Counted from the first letter of the stretch, positions 11,954-23,560 are shown. The stretch: DNA of 64,000 nt from Dentipellis sp. KUC8613 (GCA_002286715.1 NSJX01000012.1:333916-397915), one strand, 5' to 3'. The notes: generated by a model from the letters alone, not told the origin. Made by a program: numbers and translations.

Positions 11954-12720
11954 CTAGAACTTGCCGAAGGACTTGTTCGCAGCCTTGCTCCTCGACACCC
12001 GGAGCACGTTGAAGCGAACGGTTTTTGACAGGGGCCGGCACTGGCCTGCATCGCACGTCAGTCGTCCGTCGTCACTCCCACACGCACACTCCACAATCAC
12101 GTACCGACGGTGACGGTGTCGCCCACCTCAACACGGAAGGCTGGCGACGCATGCGCCGCGAGGTTCTTGTGCCTCTTCTCGTAACGGTCTGCAGATGCCC
12201 ATACACGTAAGCGCCCGCAGGAACACACGCCGCGGTCTGCACGTACTGTATTTGGGAACGTAGTGGAGGTAGTCCCGGCGGATGACGATGGTGCGGTTCA
12301 TCTTGGTGGAGACGACGCGGCCGGTGAGGATGCGGCCGCGGATGGAGACGTCGCTGGTGAAGGGGCACTTCTTGTCTGCACAGGCCACGAATGCTCTCAA
12401 GTCAAGGAAAGTACATATAGCAGGATTGATATCACGCACCAATGTAGGTGCCGTTAATAGCCTCCTGGGGGGTCTTGAAGCCGAGACCAACATCCTTGTA
12501 CCACCGCTTCTCCTTCGTGGAGACCTTCTTGCCGCCTACACATCCCAAGCGCACATCAGCCTCCCTCCCTCCTGCAGAGTAACACAGAGCACGCACCACG
12601 CGCCTTGGCGTTTTGGAAAAGAGGCTGCTTTTGGAAGGCCTTCTCGATCTACAGCACCACCTTTTCAGCACTCACAAGCACAGGAGGTCATAGAGGCGAC
12701 AAACGCACCTGCTCAGCCAT
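11954..12720 (-). CDS. RPS11: 40S ribosomal protein S11 (uS17)
   Basis: Multi-exon ribosomal gene starting [19 protein letters not shown] and running through [52 protein letters not shown] and [17 protein letters not shown] to [20 protein letters not shown] and a C-terminus KSFGKF. This is the complete uS17 family signature (the T-V-x-V-x-R-x-x-Y-H/L core). The product binds 18S rRNA in the small cytosolic subunit. At least four introns are present, including one right after the first codons, as is usual for fungal ribosomal protein genes. Confidence 0.95.
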
Positions 12721-13450
12721 GGCGATAGTCTTGAGGTCGGAGGGAGTGTTGAGGCCGAGTGGGCGTTACGAAGTTTGGCGGTCGCGGCGGTGAATTCCCA
12801 ATACGGTAGCATGGGCGCAAGCCACATTAGATCAAACTATACAGCTGTCCGGCAATCTCCGGACAGTCTCGTCTCCTCCTTCTTGACCACGACCACCGAC
12901 TCTTTCTGGCACAAATAAATCGCGCATCTCGCTGCGAGCTCATGAGAGGCATCCATATCAGTCGTCCTCACCGAGCTTTCTTTGACCAGTTCTGCCTGAT
13001 GGCCGTCCCCAATCGACAAGAACGCACACCCCGATGAACAAGCTAGGCAAGCCAATGGCCCCGAGCCAATCTCCGATTCGGCGATGAATTAATGCAAAAG
13101 GATGATGATACGTACACCATCTCTGGATTGTCCGATATATCCATATCCATATCCATATATGCGATGCGAAAATCGTGTCGTGTGGGGTGGGGGTGGGGAT
13201 GTGGAATATGAGATCAGAGAGAAACCGCAGAGCATAAACGCCACTGTCCGTTCTCTCAATGGACAAACCAAGTACTGTAAGCGACCAAAACCAAGGGGTA
13301 GTAACTACTTACTACGTAGCAAGACGGAAAGCGACGACAAAAGATGCGGGTCATATGTGAGTATGTACGGAAATGTGTACGAGCAATAGTCCGCACGTGT
13401 AAGAAGGAACGTCGAAAACGTGTAGCTACAGGTCCGTGAAATGCGATTGT
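12721..13450. other. Intergenic between RPS11 and mucin-like gene 1
   Basis: 730 bp upstream of RPS11 and downstream of the mucin-like gene, both on the minus strand. It holds a short CCATAT repeat near 13138-13160 and a GGGGT-rich tract near 13180-13200. No coding region is supported. Confidence 0.5.
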
Positions 13451-15766
13451 CTAGTTCTTCGACAGGTCCGACGCATTACGAACCTACGACGTGGTCAAAA
13501 CACATGAGATCAAGACATCAGAAGAGATCAAGAAAACTTACCGCCAGCACAGGGCGCGAGTAGTCGACATCGTCTCTCAACGACTGCGAGCGATTCGGGC
13601 CCGCCGAAATCCGCTCCATCTTAGGATTCAACCGCGCGTCGGCCGCACCGTCTCCGTCGTCCGTCTCGTACACAGACTCATCGTCCACAGGAGCCGGCTT
13701 TGGCGACTGGTCCAGAGCGCGCAACGGGTTCCGCGGCGGGGGCTGAGGCGGGCCGCCAAGAGCCACGCCAATCTCGTCGCCTGGTGTCGTCGGGGACGGA
13801 GACGGCTGCTCAGAGAAGTTGGCAAGCAGAGGCTCGTAGCTGCCAGCGCTGTAATGTGGAACGTGGCCCCGACGGTCCAAGCCTGTTGCCGCGCTGTTCG
13901 CGCTGCCTTGCAGACTGTGATGTGGGGAATACGCGCCCGGTGGCGGAGGACTGGCGTTTGCGGCGCGAGAGTAACCTTGTGACGAAGGGCCAGCACCCGC
14001 CGGATGGCCATACTCGGCGTAAGGATCAAAGCCACCCGTTATACCCAACTCGTCGTCTGTGGGGAGGTTATTGCGAGACGTGCTTGTCGAGTTCAGCGCA
14101 GAGCGCTCGGCCATGTCAGGCGTCGTGCTGAAGTTCGGCCGGCCCAGCACACCGCCTCCAACATCGTCGTCGTCATCGTCGATCGGCGCGCGATTGAGGC
14201 CCGCGGCTGCAACTGCTGCTGAGACGGTGGTGTCATGCTCGATCATCCGAGTCCGCCTTCTCCGGCGGAGGAAGAAGAACAGGAACAGGATGATCGAGGC
14301 CCCAGCAAGACCGACGATAAGGAATACACCTGCGACGGCGCCCTTGTTACGGAAGAACCTGTACAGGATACCGATGAGTATGGAGTGGAGCTGAGGATAT
14401 ATATACTACGCACTGTGACCCCGAATGATCTTGGTTGTTCGGGTTCAGAGTCGGGTTCGCAATGACCTGTGTAACGGTGGTAACGGCGCCATCGCTCTGA
14501 GTAGACGCAAATGTCGACGTGATCTCGGGCGGCGCAGTCGAGACGGTCTGTCCTAGACTGTTTGTAGTTGTCTCAAAAACGGTGCTCCCAAAAGTGGTCC
14601 TGCGCTGATGTAAGACCAAGCGAAACGGTGAAAAAAAAACGGTGCTTACGATGCTCTTGGCAGAGAACTGGTGGGCGGCGAGGATGACGCTGCCTCACGC
14701 TGCGTGCTACTCTCGGAGGAAGTACTATCCGGGGGTGTTGATGACGGTGGAGTCGACGTAGGTGGAGTAGATGTGGGTGGAGTAGAGGTAGGCGGTGTTG
14801 AAGTGGGAGGAGTAGATGTTGGCGGTGTCGAAGAGGGAGGCGTCGAGGTCGGGGGCGTCGAGGTGGGAGGGGTTGAAGTCGGAGGTGTGGACGTAGGCGG
14901 TGTGGAGGTTGGTGGGGTGGATGTCGGAGGGGTAGATGTCGGGGGAGTGGACGTCGGGGGAGTGCTGGTCGGCGGATTCGACGAAGGTGGCGAAGACGGT
15001 GGTTGTGAGGACGACATGGGAGTGTCAGAAGTAGGTGGAGGACTGTGGAGAACAGGTCGTGAGCTGTCTGGTCGGCATCCGGAAGGAAGAATGCAGGAAT
15101 ATCGTGAAGGGAATCTCTGTTCTCATGCATATCACATGACGGTATAAAGAAGCCGAAAAAAATGTCAAGGAGATGGTTTGGAGTGATAACTTACTTAGAG
15201 GATGACGGGGGTGGTTCAGAAGATGATGGTGGGGCTTCGGATGATGACGTTGGAGGAGGCGAATTAGCGGAGGAGGGCGAAGATAATGCAGGGGTTGAGG
15301 ATGGAACAGATACAGAGGATGCAGGTGCAGATTCGGATGCGGGCGTAGATGCGGGCGTAGATACGGGTGTAGATACAGGCGTAGATGAAGCAGGTGGTGA
15401 ATTTTGCGATGACATTGGTGAGGGCGAAGCAGGCGTGGACGCAGGAGATGTTGCAGGAGGAGACGATGCGGGAGGGGACGATGCAGGAGATGAGACAGCG
15501 GGAGATGTTGCAGGAGGAGACGATGCAGGAGATGTTGCAGGAGGAGATGAAGCCGGAGGAGATGAGGCCGGAGGAGTCGATGCAGGAGTGGATGAGGGAA
15601 GGTCAGATATGGAAGGGGAAGGGGTAGCTGAATCAGTACTCGGGGTTGAATTCGAAGCTACAGCAGACAAAAGGAGAGTGAAAACGCGAATCAGAAACGA
15701 TTGGCGTTTGGACAAAGAATGGAGAGACGGAGCGGAAGCGGGATCGCGGCCAAGAGAAAACCTCAT
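13451..15766 (-). CDS. Mucin-like single-pass membrane protein 1 with Pro/Ser/Thr repeats
   Basis: Start at 15766: a basic n-region and hydrophobic FLIRVFTLLLSAVAS resemble a signal peptide. Then follow a Ser/Pro/Ala tract (15195-15640, SPPAS/SPPAT units) and a near-perfect STPPT tract (about 14730-14970), an extracellular stalk expected to be heavily O-glycosylated. Next come TTFGSTVFETTTNSLGQT and GAVTTVTQVIANPT. After a phase-2 intron the sequence reads FFRNKGAVAGVFLIVGLAG, a transmembrane segment (near 14260-14370) and the stop-transfer RRRRRTR. The cytoplasmic tail (about 240 aa) is Ser/Pro/Asp-rich with SYEPLLANF and DDESVYETDDGD, and ends VRNASDLSKN at 13451 after a last intron. The topology resembles cell wall stress sensors, but no WSC or Mid2 domain is recognised. 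Role unknown. Confidence 0.8.
14725..14975 (-). repeat. Tandem 15-bp repeat encoding STPPT
   Basis: Inside mucin-like gene 1. About sixteen consecutive units on the minus strand encode Ser-Thr-Pro-Pro-Thr/Ser; third positions vary (GTCGGAGG, GTAGGCGG, GTGGGAGG on the plus strand) while the amino acids are constant. The silent variation suggests selection on the protein repeat rather than a very recent slippage product. Confidence 0.85.
15255..15600 (-). repeat. Degenerate Ser/Pro/Ala tandem repeat
   Basis: Second repeat block of mucin-like gene 1. Plus-strand GGAGGAGATGATGCAGGAGAT-like units encode SPPAS, SPPAT and SPAST blocks on the minus strand. Less regular than the STPPT block. Confidence 0.75.
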
Positions 15767-16410
15767 TCACGCGACCGACGTCCGAGAGTGAGAGCTGAAG
15801 GTAAACCAATTCTGCACTCGTCGAGCGACGGGCATCAAGAATAGAGGCTGTCTAGCGAGGTGGGCAAGCAAGGCCGAACAGGCGATGCAGTGACTGTCCG
15901 GTGGTAACGGCGGGCGGAGGGGAGGCCTTGGCCGGCATGAGAAGGAGACAAGGACGAAGAAAGACATACCTGAAGAGTCAGAAGGCGGGGAAGAAGAAGA
16001 AAGTTGCCTCTTGAAGTGAAGAGAAGTCATTTGTTCATGGTATCGGGCAACACATAAGGGACAGGACGCCGTGGTGAAGAATGGCGCTGGAATGGGCTGG
16101 TCTAAGTACAGGTCCAGCTGCAAGCACCACGGCGCCCTTTCCGTACACGCACGTGCCCCACGTCATCTAACCTCACGCTCTCCGTCCTCAAACACCGGCC
16201 CCGCCCGCGAGCATCTTCCAACGGTCTTGCCACTTGCAAAACACAATATTGTACTTATGTCGCTACGCAGCTGTAAGACTCTCCGGCCACATCGGTGTGC
16301 ATTGCGCAGCAGGTATGTCTGATTCTATAGCGCGTCTAGGCGCCGACGCCGCCGAATGTACGCGTGCACCGCCCCTGGACCTTCCCTAGCTCTTCCCACT
16401 ACTACCACCC
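15767..16410. promoter_or_regulatory. Divergent promoter region
   Basis: 644 bp between mucin-like gene 1 (minus) and the membrane protein gene at 16411 (plus). It probably includes 5' UTR introns (e.g. GTATGT near 16312). No regulatory motif can be named with confidence. Confidence 0.4.
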
Positions 16411-17919
16411 ATGTTGGTCAAGGACGCACCCCCGACGCAGGCCCCCCAACGCCCCGCCGCCGAAGCTGGCCCTTCGCACGCGGAGCCCCCGCCGACGTTC
16501 GAGGAAAGCAGCGGCCACGTCTTGATCGACTTTGACCAGCCGAATGGCTATATCCCGGCGGGCGGCGAAGTACCCCCGCCCGACTTCACGCCCTACGAAG
16601 CCGAATACTTCGTATCGAAGAGTAAGGAGATCATTACGCACGATCCCCACCTGAACCAGGACGGTGCGTCCGTTATATCATCAGACATACGTGTTCCGTA
16701 CTAAACAATAATCGCATCACAGGCGAAGCCCTGTACCGATTCCTGCTCGGGCAGTCGACGCTGCCCCCTACATACCTCCTGCACTGCAAAGGCACGCATG
16801 TCGAGCACAAAACCCGCCTCGTCACCAAGCACGACAGCAACGGGCGGCAGCGCACGCAAACAGAGCATTACACCGAAACCGTGACCGACTTCGACTTCTC
16901 CATCGACGTCGGGCAGCACCTCCTGCCAAACGCAGTGCAATGGACGGCCGGCGACGACGAGCCGGTCTACCGCGGGCTCATGGTGCGCGAGGTCGGCGTC
17001 GCGAGCACGCTGCACAAGGCGACGAAGCAGGACATCAAGGCGAACAAGAGCTGGGGCGAGCAGCGCGCGCTCGCGGGGCTCCCGCCGTGGATCAGCCGCG
17101 TCGCGCCCGGGTACACCGACGCGGGGCGCGCGGACGTCGACCTCCCGCTCGACCGCCTGCGCGAGGTGCTCAAGTCCACCTGGACGCTGCGCCAGTGGGC
17201 GGACGACTACTGCGCGAGCAGCAAGTACTTCAAGGAGTTTGAGTACCGCAAGGTATTACCCCCTCTCTCCCCCACACCCTACCCGCGCGGCACGAAACTT
17301 ATCACACCACTCACAGGTCGTCTACGGCTGGCAGACCTTCTCGCTGACCGAAGCCGTGCGCTCCGCGATCCAAGCCGCGCACTACACGGGCGACGTCAGC
17401 GTCAAGTTCGAGACGAGCATGGACCAGGTCATCGTGCGCCCGAACACGCGCCTCGCGCGCATGCTCTCGAACCGCTGGCTCAAGCTGCTGCTCATCCTCA
17501 CCCTCATCTACCCCTTCATCTGGCTCTTTCGCCGCTTCCACCCGAACGGCGGCGGACGCTGGACCGTCAGCGGCGCCGCGTACGCGCTCAAGGCGTACGA
17601 GCCCGTGCAGGCGCCCGTGCCCGTGCCCGAGCCTCTCGCGCCCGGGGACCAAGCGCAGGCGCAGAATCAGATGCAGATCCAGAGCCAGAGCCAGGCGGTG
17701 GACCTCGAGGCGCTGAGCGCGAAGTTCCCCGGCGCGACGTTCGTGCGCACGCCGAACGGGTACATGAAGGTCGTCGGCCTGCGCGAGGGCGAGTGGTTCA
17801 AGCGCTGGGAGGGCACCGTCCGCCGCGCGGTGCAGGCAAGGAAGGTCGAGCGCATACCCATGAGCCTCCCGGACGACCTCCCGCCGCCGGCTGTGCGCGC
17901 GCTCGATGGGTATAACTAG
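16411..17919 (+). CDS. Unrecognised membrane protein, single central TM
   Basis: Three exons (16411-16663, 16723-17252, 17317-17919) with clean GT-AG borders give 461 aa. The N-terminus is Pro/Ala-rich; a folded region follows with YFVSKSKEIITHDPHLN, TETVTDFDFSIDVGQHL and EPVYRGLMVREVG. The sequence then runs through LREVLKSTWTLRQWADDYC to VKFETSMDQVIVRPN. A hydrophobic segment (WLKLLLILTLIYPFIWLF, residues about 315-333) precedes an Arg and the C-terminal domain, which has a Gln-rich stretch and WFKRWEGTVRRAV. No catalytic motif is seen. I believe similar proteins occur across fungi as uncharacterised sequences, but I cannot name a family. Probably an organelle-membrane protein with both ends hydrophilic. 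Confidence 0.85.
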
Positions 17920-18872
17920 ATAATGCGTTTCGTCGGGTTGTGCTCGTATTTATGCTCACGCTTACGCTGGGGCATGCATATGCATGCTATTTTCTTTCGT
18001 TGTTATATACCTCTTACCTCGTTCTCTCCTCGGGCTCTCGCGACCTAACCTTCCGGACTCACCCTCCCTCCCTTCCCCTACTCACCCACCCCACCCACTC
18101 CACACCCTCGTAGTCTCTCGCAGTCCTAGTATGCCGAATTTATTACAATCATTTACTTCCAACCTCCACCAGTCACCAGTCACCAGTCACCAGCCACAGT
18201 TAGTTTCTACCAAAAATCCAAATCAACAGGGTATCATATACGTATACGAAGGTCCTCGACCGGGATAACATTGACACGACAGCATGTACACGTCGCGCAT
18301 GCGCAGGCGGCAAAGGTGAGGATGAGGGTGAGGGGGTGAATAATTATAATTGGTTTTGCATTCTGGTTCTACAGGGGCCCCATCGACAGCGACAGCGACA
18401 TCTGACCGTAAGGTGTGAGGTGCAGGGGGAGCGACACGGGGCCTCGGCTCGGCTCGGCTCGGCTCGTACAGGGTGTGAAGATGAAAGCAACGAGTGGATG
18501 TGGATGTGGATGTGGGCGAAGGAAGGAGGGGAGCGGTGGGGGATGAGCGGTGGGAGGTGGGAGGTGGGAGGTGGGAGGTGGGAGGTGGGAGGTGGAAGGT
18601 GCGGGATATGGGATATGGATATGGATATGGGGTGTAAGATGTAAGATGTGGAATGCGAAGTGCGAAGTGCGAAGAGTGAGGCGACGGTCGATAATTATAC
18701 AGATGTATACAAAGCAGCAATCCAACCAATCCAATCCAGCCCAGCCCAGCCCAGCCCAGCCCAAAGCCCCAGATGTCAGATGTGAGAAGCAACAGCAACA
18801 GCGCTAGCAACAGCAGCAAAAACCACCAAGCGATCCACAGCCCGCGACGCGAGATGCACCAGCCGCGGCGTG
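17920..18872. other. Convergent intergenic region with clustered short tandem repeats
   Basis: 953 bp between two converging genes. It contains at least seven different short direct repeats (see the repeat entry). No ORF here has family-like features. Confidence 0.6.
18165..18770. repeat. Cluster of short tandem repeats
   Basis: Within 600 bp: CACCAGT x4 (18168-18193), CGACAG (18383-18400), CGGCT x4 (18450-18470), TGGATG x4 (18496-18515), GGGAGGT x6 (18550-18595), ATGGAT (18612-18630), AAGTGCG (18655-18672) and CCAGC x5 (18736-18760). Confidence 0.85.
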
Positions 18873-21548
18873 CTACCGGCGCTGGTGCTTCCCCTTCGCA
18901 AACGCAGACGGCGGGCTCATCGCCGACGAGCCCACGGGGCGCACGCCGTGGTTCCCAGGGAGCCTCGACGCGGCGGGCGTGTCCGCATGCGGGTGCATCT
19001 CCGCGTACTGCCGCTGGTTGCGCAGCCTGTCGAGCTCCGTCTCCTCGTCGCCCTCGAGCAGCGCGACCGCCGTCTCCAGATACCACATGTTGTGCTTGAT
19101 GAAGTGCACGACGACGGTGCCGCCGAGACGCTTGTCCTGGTAGCGCGTCTTGCGCCCCTCGCGCTGCCGCCACGCATCCTCCGGGGTCAGTATGCTCCCT
19201 GCAAGTATAACGATAGGGATCCAATTTATCAAACGCATGCTACGAGAGGCTCATTCAATGCGTACCTTCCGTCAGCACCGACATATCGCTCCCCTCCACG
19301 AGCGCCTCCACGCTCTGCTCAATCGTGAGCTCCGGCAGCGGCGGCGAATAGCGCGTCCCGAACGTCGACACCGTCGAGCGCGCCCACGCCGCGGGCACCT
19401 CCGCATGCAGCGCGCCCGACCCGGTCGGGGCAGCCGCCGTCGCCGGCGCACTGCCGAGCAGGTCCTGCGGCGTGCGGTCGAAGTACGACATGATCCCGCG
19501 GCGCACGCGCGCGACCTCGGACGGAAACAGGAAGCCGTGCGAGTACCTAATGGCAGCACAGCGTTGATCAGCGCAATGCTCCAAGTCACACCGCGCGCGC
19601 GCGCCCGAGAAAAAGAAGAAGAGAGAGGGAGAGAGGGAGAGAGGGAGAGGGCCGGGGACTTACACGGTGCCCGCCCGCGGGTGGTCGTAGATCCAGCAGC
19701 GCTCGTTCACCCAGCGCACGTCCGGGGCGCGCGGGTGCAGCCGCATCCACTTGGCCGTCTGCTTGTCCTCTGCGCCGCGCGACATGCCCTTGACGACCTG
19801 GCTCTTCGAGATCCAGTCGACGAGGCTCCAGCTGAGCGCGTACATCTCGCCCGCCATGAAGCGCCCTTTCACGAGGTAGCCCCAGTAGATCAGCGGGTCG
19901 TCGTACGGCGAGGGGCCCGGGTATCGTGCTTCGCGGGAGGCTGAGGACCCGGCGTCGCCGTTGTGGTAGTCGGCGGAGGATGCCGAGTCGGTGGAGAAGA
20001 GATCCGCGGAAGAGCCGGACTGGGTGGAGGAGGATAAGGACGCGTACTCCCGCGCGCGCAGGTCGCTGCTGCTCCGCCCCACCTCCGTGCCGGGGCGTGG
20101 TGCGCGCACAGACGCCGGCTGCTTCTGGTGCAGCTCCACGCGGAGACGCGCTTCGAGCTCGGCAACCATGATAAATGAGTCGTCGTCTGCCTTCACGATG
20201 TAGTCGGGGCGCACCCAGTCGCGCGGCTTTTCCGAAGAGGCGTCTGTCCAGGTCAGCGAGGGGTCGTGCCGAGCTAGGGGTAGGGGCGTGTGCGTGTCGT
20301 TGGAATACGAGAACTGAGGCGGCGGGGTGGGCGTGTCAAAGTAGAGCGGTGGAACCCAAGCACCGGTCGCGGCCCAGGTGAAGAAAGCGTGCGTTTTTCC
20401 GTCGTTCATGTTCTCAGAGACAGGCAAGATGATGATATCCTGATACTCTGCGGGGAACGTGATCGCGTCAGAGGGATGCAGGAATGGACGGCAGAGTCAT
20501 CTGAATTTACGTACTCTCCATCTCCAGCTGTATCCTCCGTTCCCAAGCCTTGCGCGGCTGTCCTAGGATGAAGCGAACAACGGTTCTTGATGTGCCGTTG
20601 CCGCCGTCGCCTTCGCCCGCGCCATCGCGACTCCGCGGATGGCTGAGCCATGTCGTCCGCACGAGCATGCGCCGGTCAAACGAGGACTCGACAGAAAACA
20701 CGCCGATAAAGACACCAGCTGGCGGGAGGCTCTCGAAATTACTTGGGGGGAAGGGTTGCCATGAGGGTCCGGAGCTAATAGTCGAAATGTCGAAGGTAGA
20801 TGGTGGATCGGTGAGAGATGGTGGTGACGGCGATGTGGGTGGAGCGGCACAGTACGCCCGCCAAGGCAGAGGCTCTTTGTCAGGGTTCAGTATGTGTATT
20901 AGGAGGAAAGTTATTGAAAGTGAAAGCAGGGTCAGAAGAAGGAGCGTCAGGAGCTACGGGTGACGAAAATGAGCGCGTGCGGTGCGGCGGAACGGTCAGG
21001 AGAGGGCGTACGATAGTAATGGGTTGTCTAGGGAAGAGAGGGTGTCTTACGACTCTCCTGAGAGTCTTCTTGACGGCTTTGACCCCGCAGATCACGTCTC
21101 TCCGCCGTCTTCGACGGGGACTGGTGCCAATAGACCACCATCTGCGGCGTTCCTCGCCTAACCAGAGGCCTCTGCGTCCCCCGCCAAGAAGAGGAGAGCC
21201 AGGCTCGCTGTCCGAGTCTGAAGTAGACACAGACGATGGGGCGGGGGAGTAAAAGTGGGGAAGCGGAGAATTGGAACGAGAAGGAAGGGGCGTGGACAGC
21301 GTTGTAGAGCACACCGAGCCAGGAGGAAGAGGGCCCGCAAGGAAGTCAGGCTGTGATGGGATATGGGAGGGCCCGCTGACAGCCTGAAGAGAGGGCGAGG
21401 AAGTGAAGGTCGCGCGTGTACGTGGATGGGATGTGTGGGGAGGGGAGAGGGCGGAGGTGGGGGAGTCGAGACGGTCGGGATCGTCTTGAGGGCGGGGATG
21501 GGAGGAGCGGGAGAGGGAAGGGCCAAGATTGCCTAGGACAAAAGACAT
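18873..21548 (-). CDS. GT31-like glycosyltransferase, type II membrane protein
   Basis: Start at 21548 (MSFVLGNLGPSLSRSS). About 170 cytosolic residues rich in Ser/Pro end in a very basic stretch (SPRRRRRRDV). After an intron comes the signal anchor LLTLLLLTLLSLSITFLLI (near 20900-20955), which places the rest in the Golgi lumen. The catalytic part has GVFSVESSFDRRMLVRTTW, the typical GT31 opening (R-R-x-x-x-R-x-T-W), VRFILGQP, ENMNDGKTHAFF and the metal-binding YIVKADDDSF (D-D-D). A Ser-rich insert of about 60 residues interrupts the domain before YWGYLVKGRFMAGEMYALSW. Known GT31 enzymes add beta-1,3-linked galactose or related sugars; donor and acceptor here are unknown. The C-terminus ends near 18873 in a basic tail. 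One intron near 19610-19660 carries a GAGAGAGG repeat. Confidence 0.85.
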
Positions 21549-21748
21549 GGCGCTGCGGTCGTCGCGACCGACAGCCTTGGAAGGTGACTGCGGAGGGAGC
21601 AGTCGTCGACGACGCGGCAGAGACGAGGAAGTGATGCTTTCACTTTCACCGCCAACCCGCGCGACCACATCTCCCTCTTCATCACATAAGCAGATCATCC
21701 CGCCAGCTTGTTCCTCTGCCCTGTACACTACACTACTCCACATGTACA

Positions 21749-23119
21749 CTACACTTCCTCGTCCCCAAACACCTTTCCCCACGTCTTCCGCTCCTTCACC
21801 GCATCCCAAAACACTCCCAGCTTGCTCTGTGTGTCCCGCGCAGTCGGTGTCGTCGCATCTGATCCGCCAGACTGCGCGCTAGGCGCTACCGCGTCCTTTG
21901 CCAAGTGGAACCCGCCCCCGACCCGCTTCTCAATCGTCGCAACCGCAACCGCGCCGCTGTCGCTCAGCTTGCCTCCCGACAGACGAATCACCCATGCAAG
22001 CCAGGCCGCCACATGGACGTCTGCCGTAGAGAATTGATCACCTGTGGATTTATCACCGCCCATCAACGGTGCACAGCGCGCAAGATGCATAACGCTCACC
22101 CAGTGAAAATGGCCCAATTATTTCCGTATTGAGCTTTGACAACACCAGCGCCAAACTCACTTCCCAAGCGGCAGCTGTGCTCAGGTAATACTCCTGCCGG
22201 GCCTTGTCCCCGGCTTCCTTCTCGATATCCTTAAATACGCTCAGCAGCTCCTCGGTCGACCGCTTCTTCTCGAGCCAGAATCCCTTGGTTTTCTCCGACA
22301 CATGCACGGCGCTCTGCTCGCTCTCGGTCAAGAAGCGCTCCAGAGCGTCTTTCCGGCCTTGCAAGAACGGCAGCACAGTCTTGGCGGTGTCACGTAACTC
22401 GGTTTCGTTGCGCGCGTTCATGTAGAACAGCAGCTCCGGAGACACGGGACCTTCATGGAGAAGGTTCACGATCGAGTCGGTAATCGCGCAAAATGCGATG
22501 GTTGCAGGAGATAGAGACGGGGCCGGCGCGTGCGACGTAGTATGGGTCCGCGACGTCGCCGAACGGGACCTATCGAGAAGGTCGACGATTGCCTACGGGA
22601 AATGTTACATTGCGCATTTGAGACATAAAAGAAGGCGCGACTCACCTTGACGTCAGTGACTGCCTTGTAGCGACTCTCGGTATCCGGCGATAGGGTGTTC
22701 TCAAAAGGTACAACGAGGGTCGGAACGGTGCCTGTAGGATAGGTAAGGATTTTTTGACGAATGAATCGGTTGAACATACCCTTTGGATTGAGGCGCAAGA
22801 AAGACGGGGCAAAGTTCTCTCCCTTTCCTTTAATCGCGTCAATCAGACATGTCTGTGAATTTGAATGGGCGGTTAGATACCTAAATCGACGATCTTCAGG
22901 TCAATCTCATCATCTCCGTACCCCTTCTCCTCGCTAGACAGAACATGAATTGAGCTCCTCGGATTGCGCGAGGATAGGACTTACAGCGCCAGGCGCACTA
23001 CGGACGTTCATACGCGTTAACTGATGCTCTGCTGATGGCGAGTGCGATTGGGACTGACCAGCATACGACCAGGCCGAGTCCGCGTAATACAAGACAGCCT
23101 TGGGTATAGGAGACGACAT
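21749..23119 (-). CDS. Glutathione S-transferase-fold protein
   Basis: Starts MSSPIPKAVLYYADSAWS, a GST N-terminal thioredoxin-fold strand with a Ser in the usual catalytic region. Later exons give FLRLNPKGTVPTLVVP, where T-V-P is the cis-proline glutathione-binding motif. A mostly helical C-terminal domain follows (KTVLPFLQGRKDALERFLTE, AWEVSLALVLSKLN, DQFSTADVHVAAWLAWVIR); the STADVHVAAW segment corresponds to the N-capping box of GST folds. The C-terminus adds an Ala/Ser-rich region and GVFWDAVKERKTWGKVF. The length (about 330 aa) exceeds the usual 220 aa because of an insertion in the helical domain. Glutathione conjugation is plausible but not shown. Divergent from the SGT1-like gene. 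Confidence 0.8.
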
Positions 23120-23560
23120 GGAGGTAAGAGGGATATACGCGATGGCTCAAGCAAAGGTCGGGTCCGGGGCTGGAGCCAACTTGAAGGACCGACGTCCTCG
23201 AATGACATCATAGACCTCTATACGAACTGTTTGTTGCTCTTTGGCTAGTGCAGCCGCCAAAGCTTGTCGACGCTAGCATCCAATGCTAAGTACTTGCCTT
23301 TGACAACGTTCATGATCTCCATAAGGATGACCTTTCGGGGTGCCGAAACCGACCCAAAGACGCGATATCTCCTTGTCGATAGTCGAGCATCTTGCGTCAG
23401 CTGGTAGACGGATAAGGAAGGTATTCAGCCACGTGAAGAATTTTCTAGACCTTGGCCCTCGCTTGAGGAGCTCATATGAGTGCACAACCATGCAGAACAC
23501 AACACTTCCCCGCTTTCCTAGGACTCATACACATACCCTACCCTCTATCGTGTGGCGAGC
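23120..23560. promoter_or_regulatory. Divergent promoter between GST-like and SGT1-like genes
   Basis: 441 bp between two divergent start codons. No TATA box or named site is clear. Confidence 0.4.

Noticed and set aside
14671..15147. Long plus-strand Gly/Val-rich ORF
   Set aside because: It is the antisense shadow of the STPPT repeat of mucin-like gene 1; the minus strand has signal peptide, TM and matching splice sites.
15162..15791. Long plus-strand Asp/Gly/Ala-rich ORF
   Set aside because: Antisense shadow of the SPPAS repeat of the same gene.
22050..22140. Frameshift in the GST-fold gene (SLGERYASC... reading)
   Set aside because: This is the unspliced read-through; an intron joins SLG directly to DQFSTADVHVAAW.
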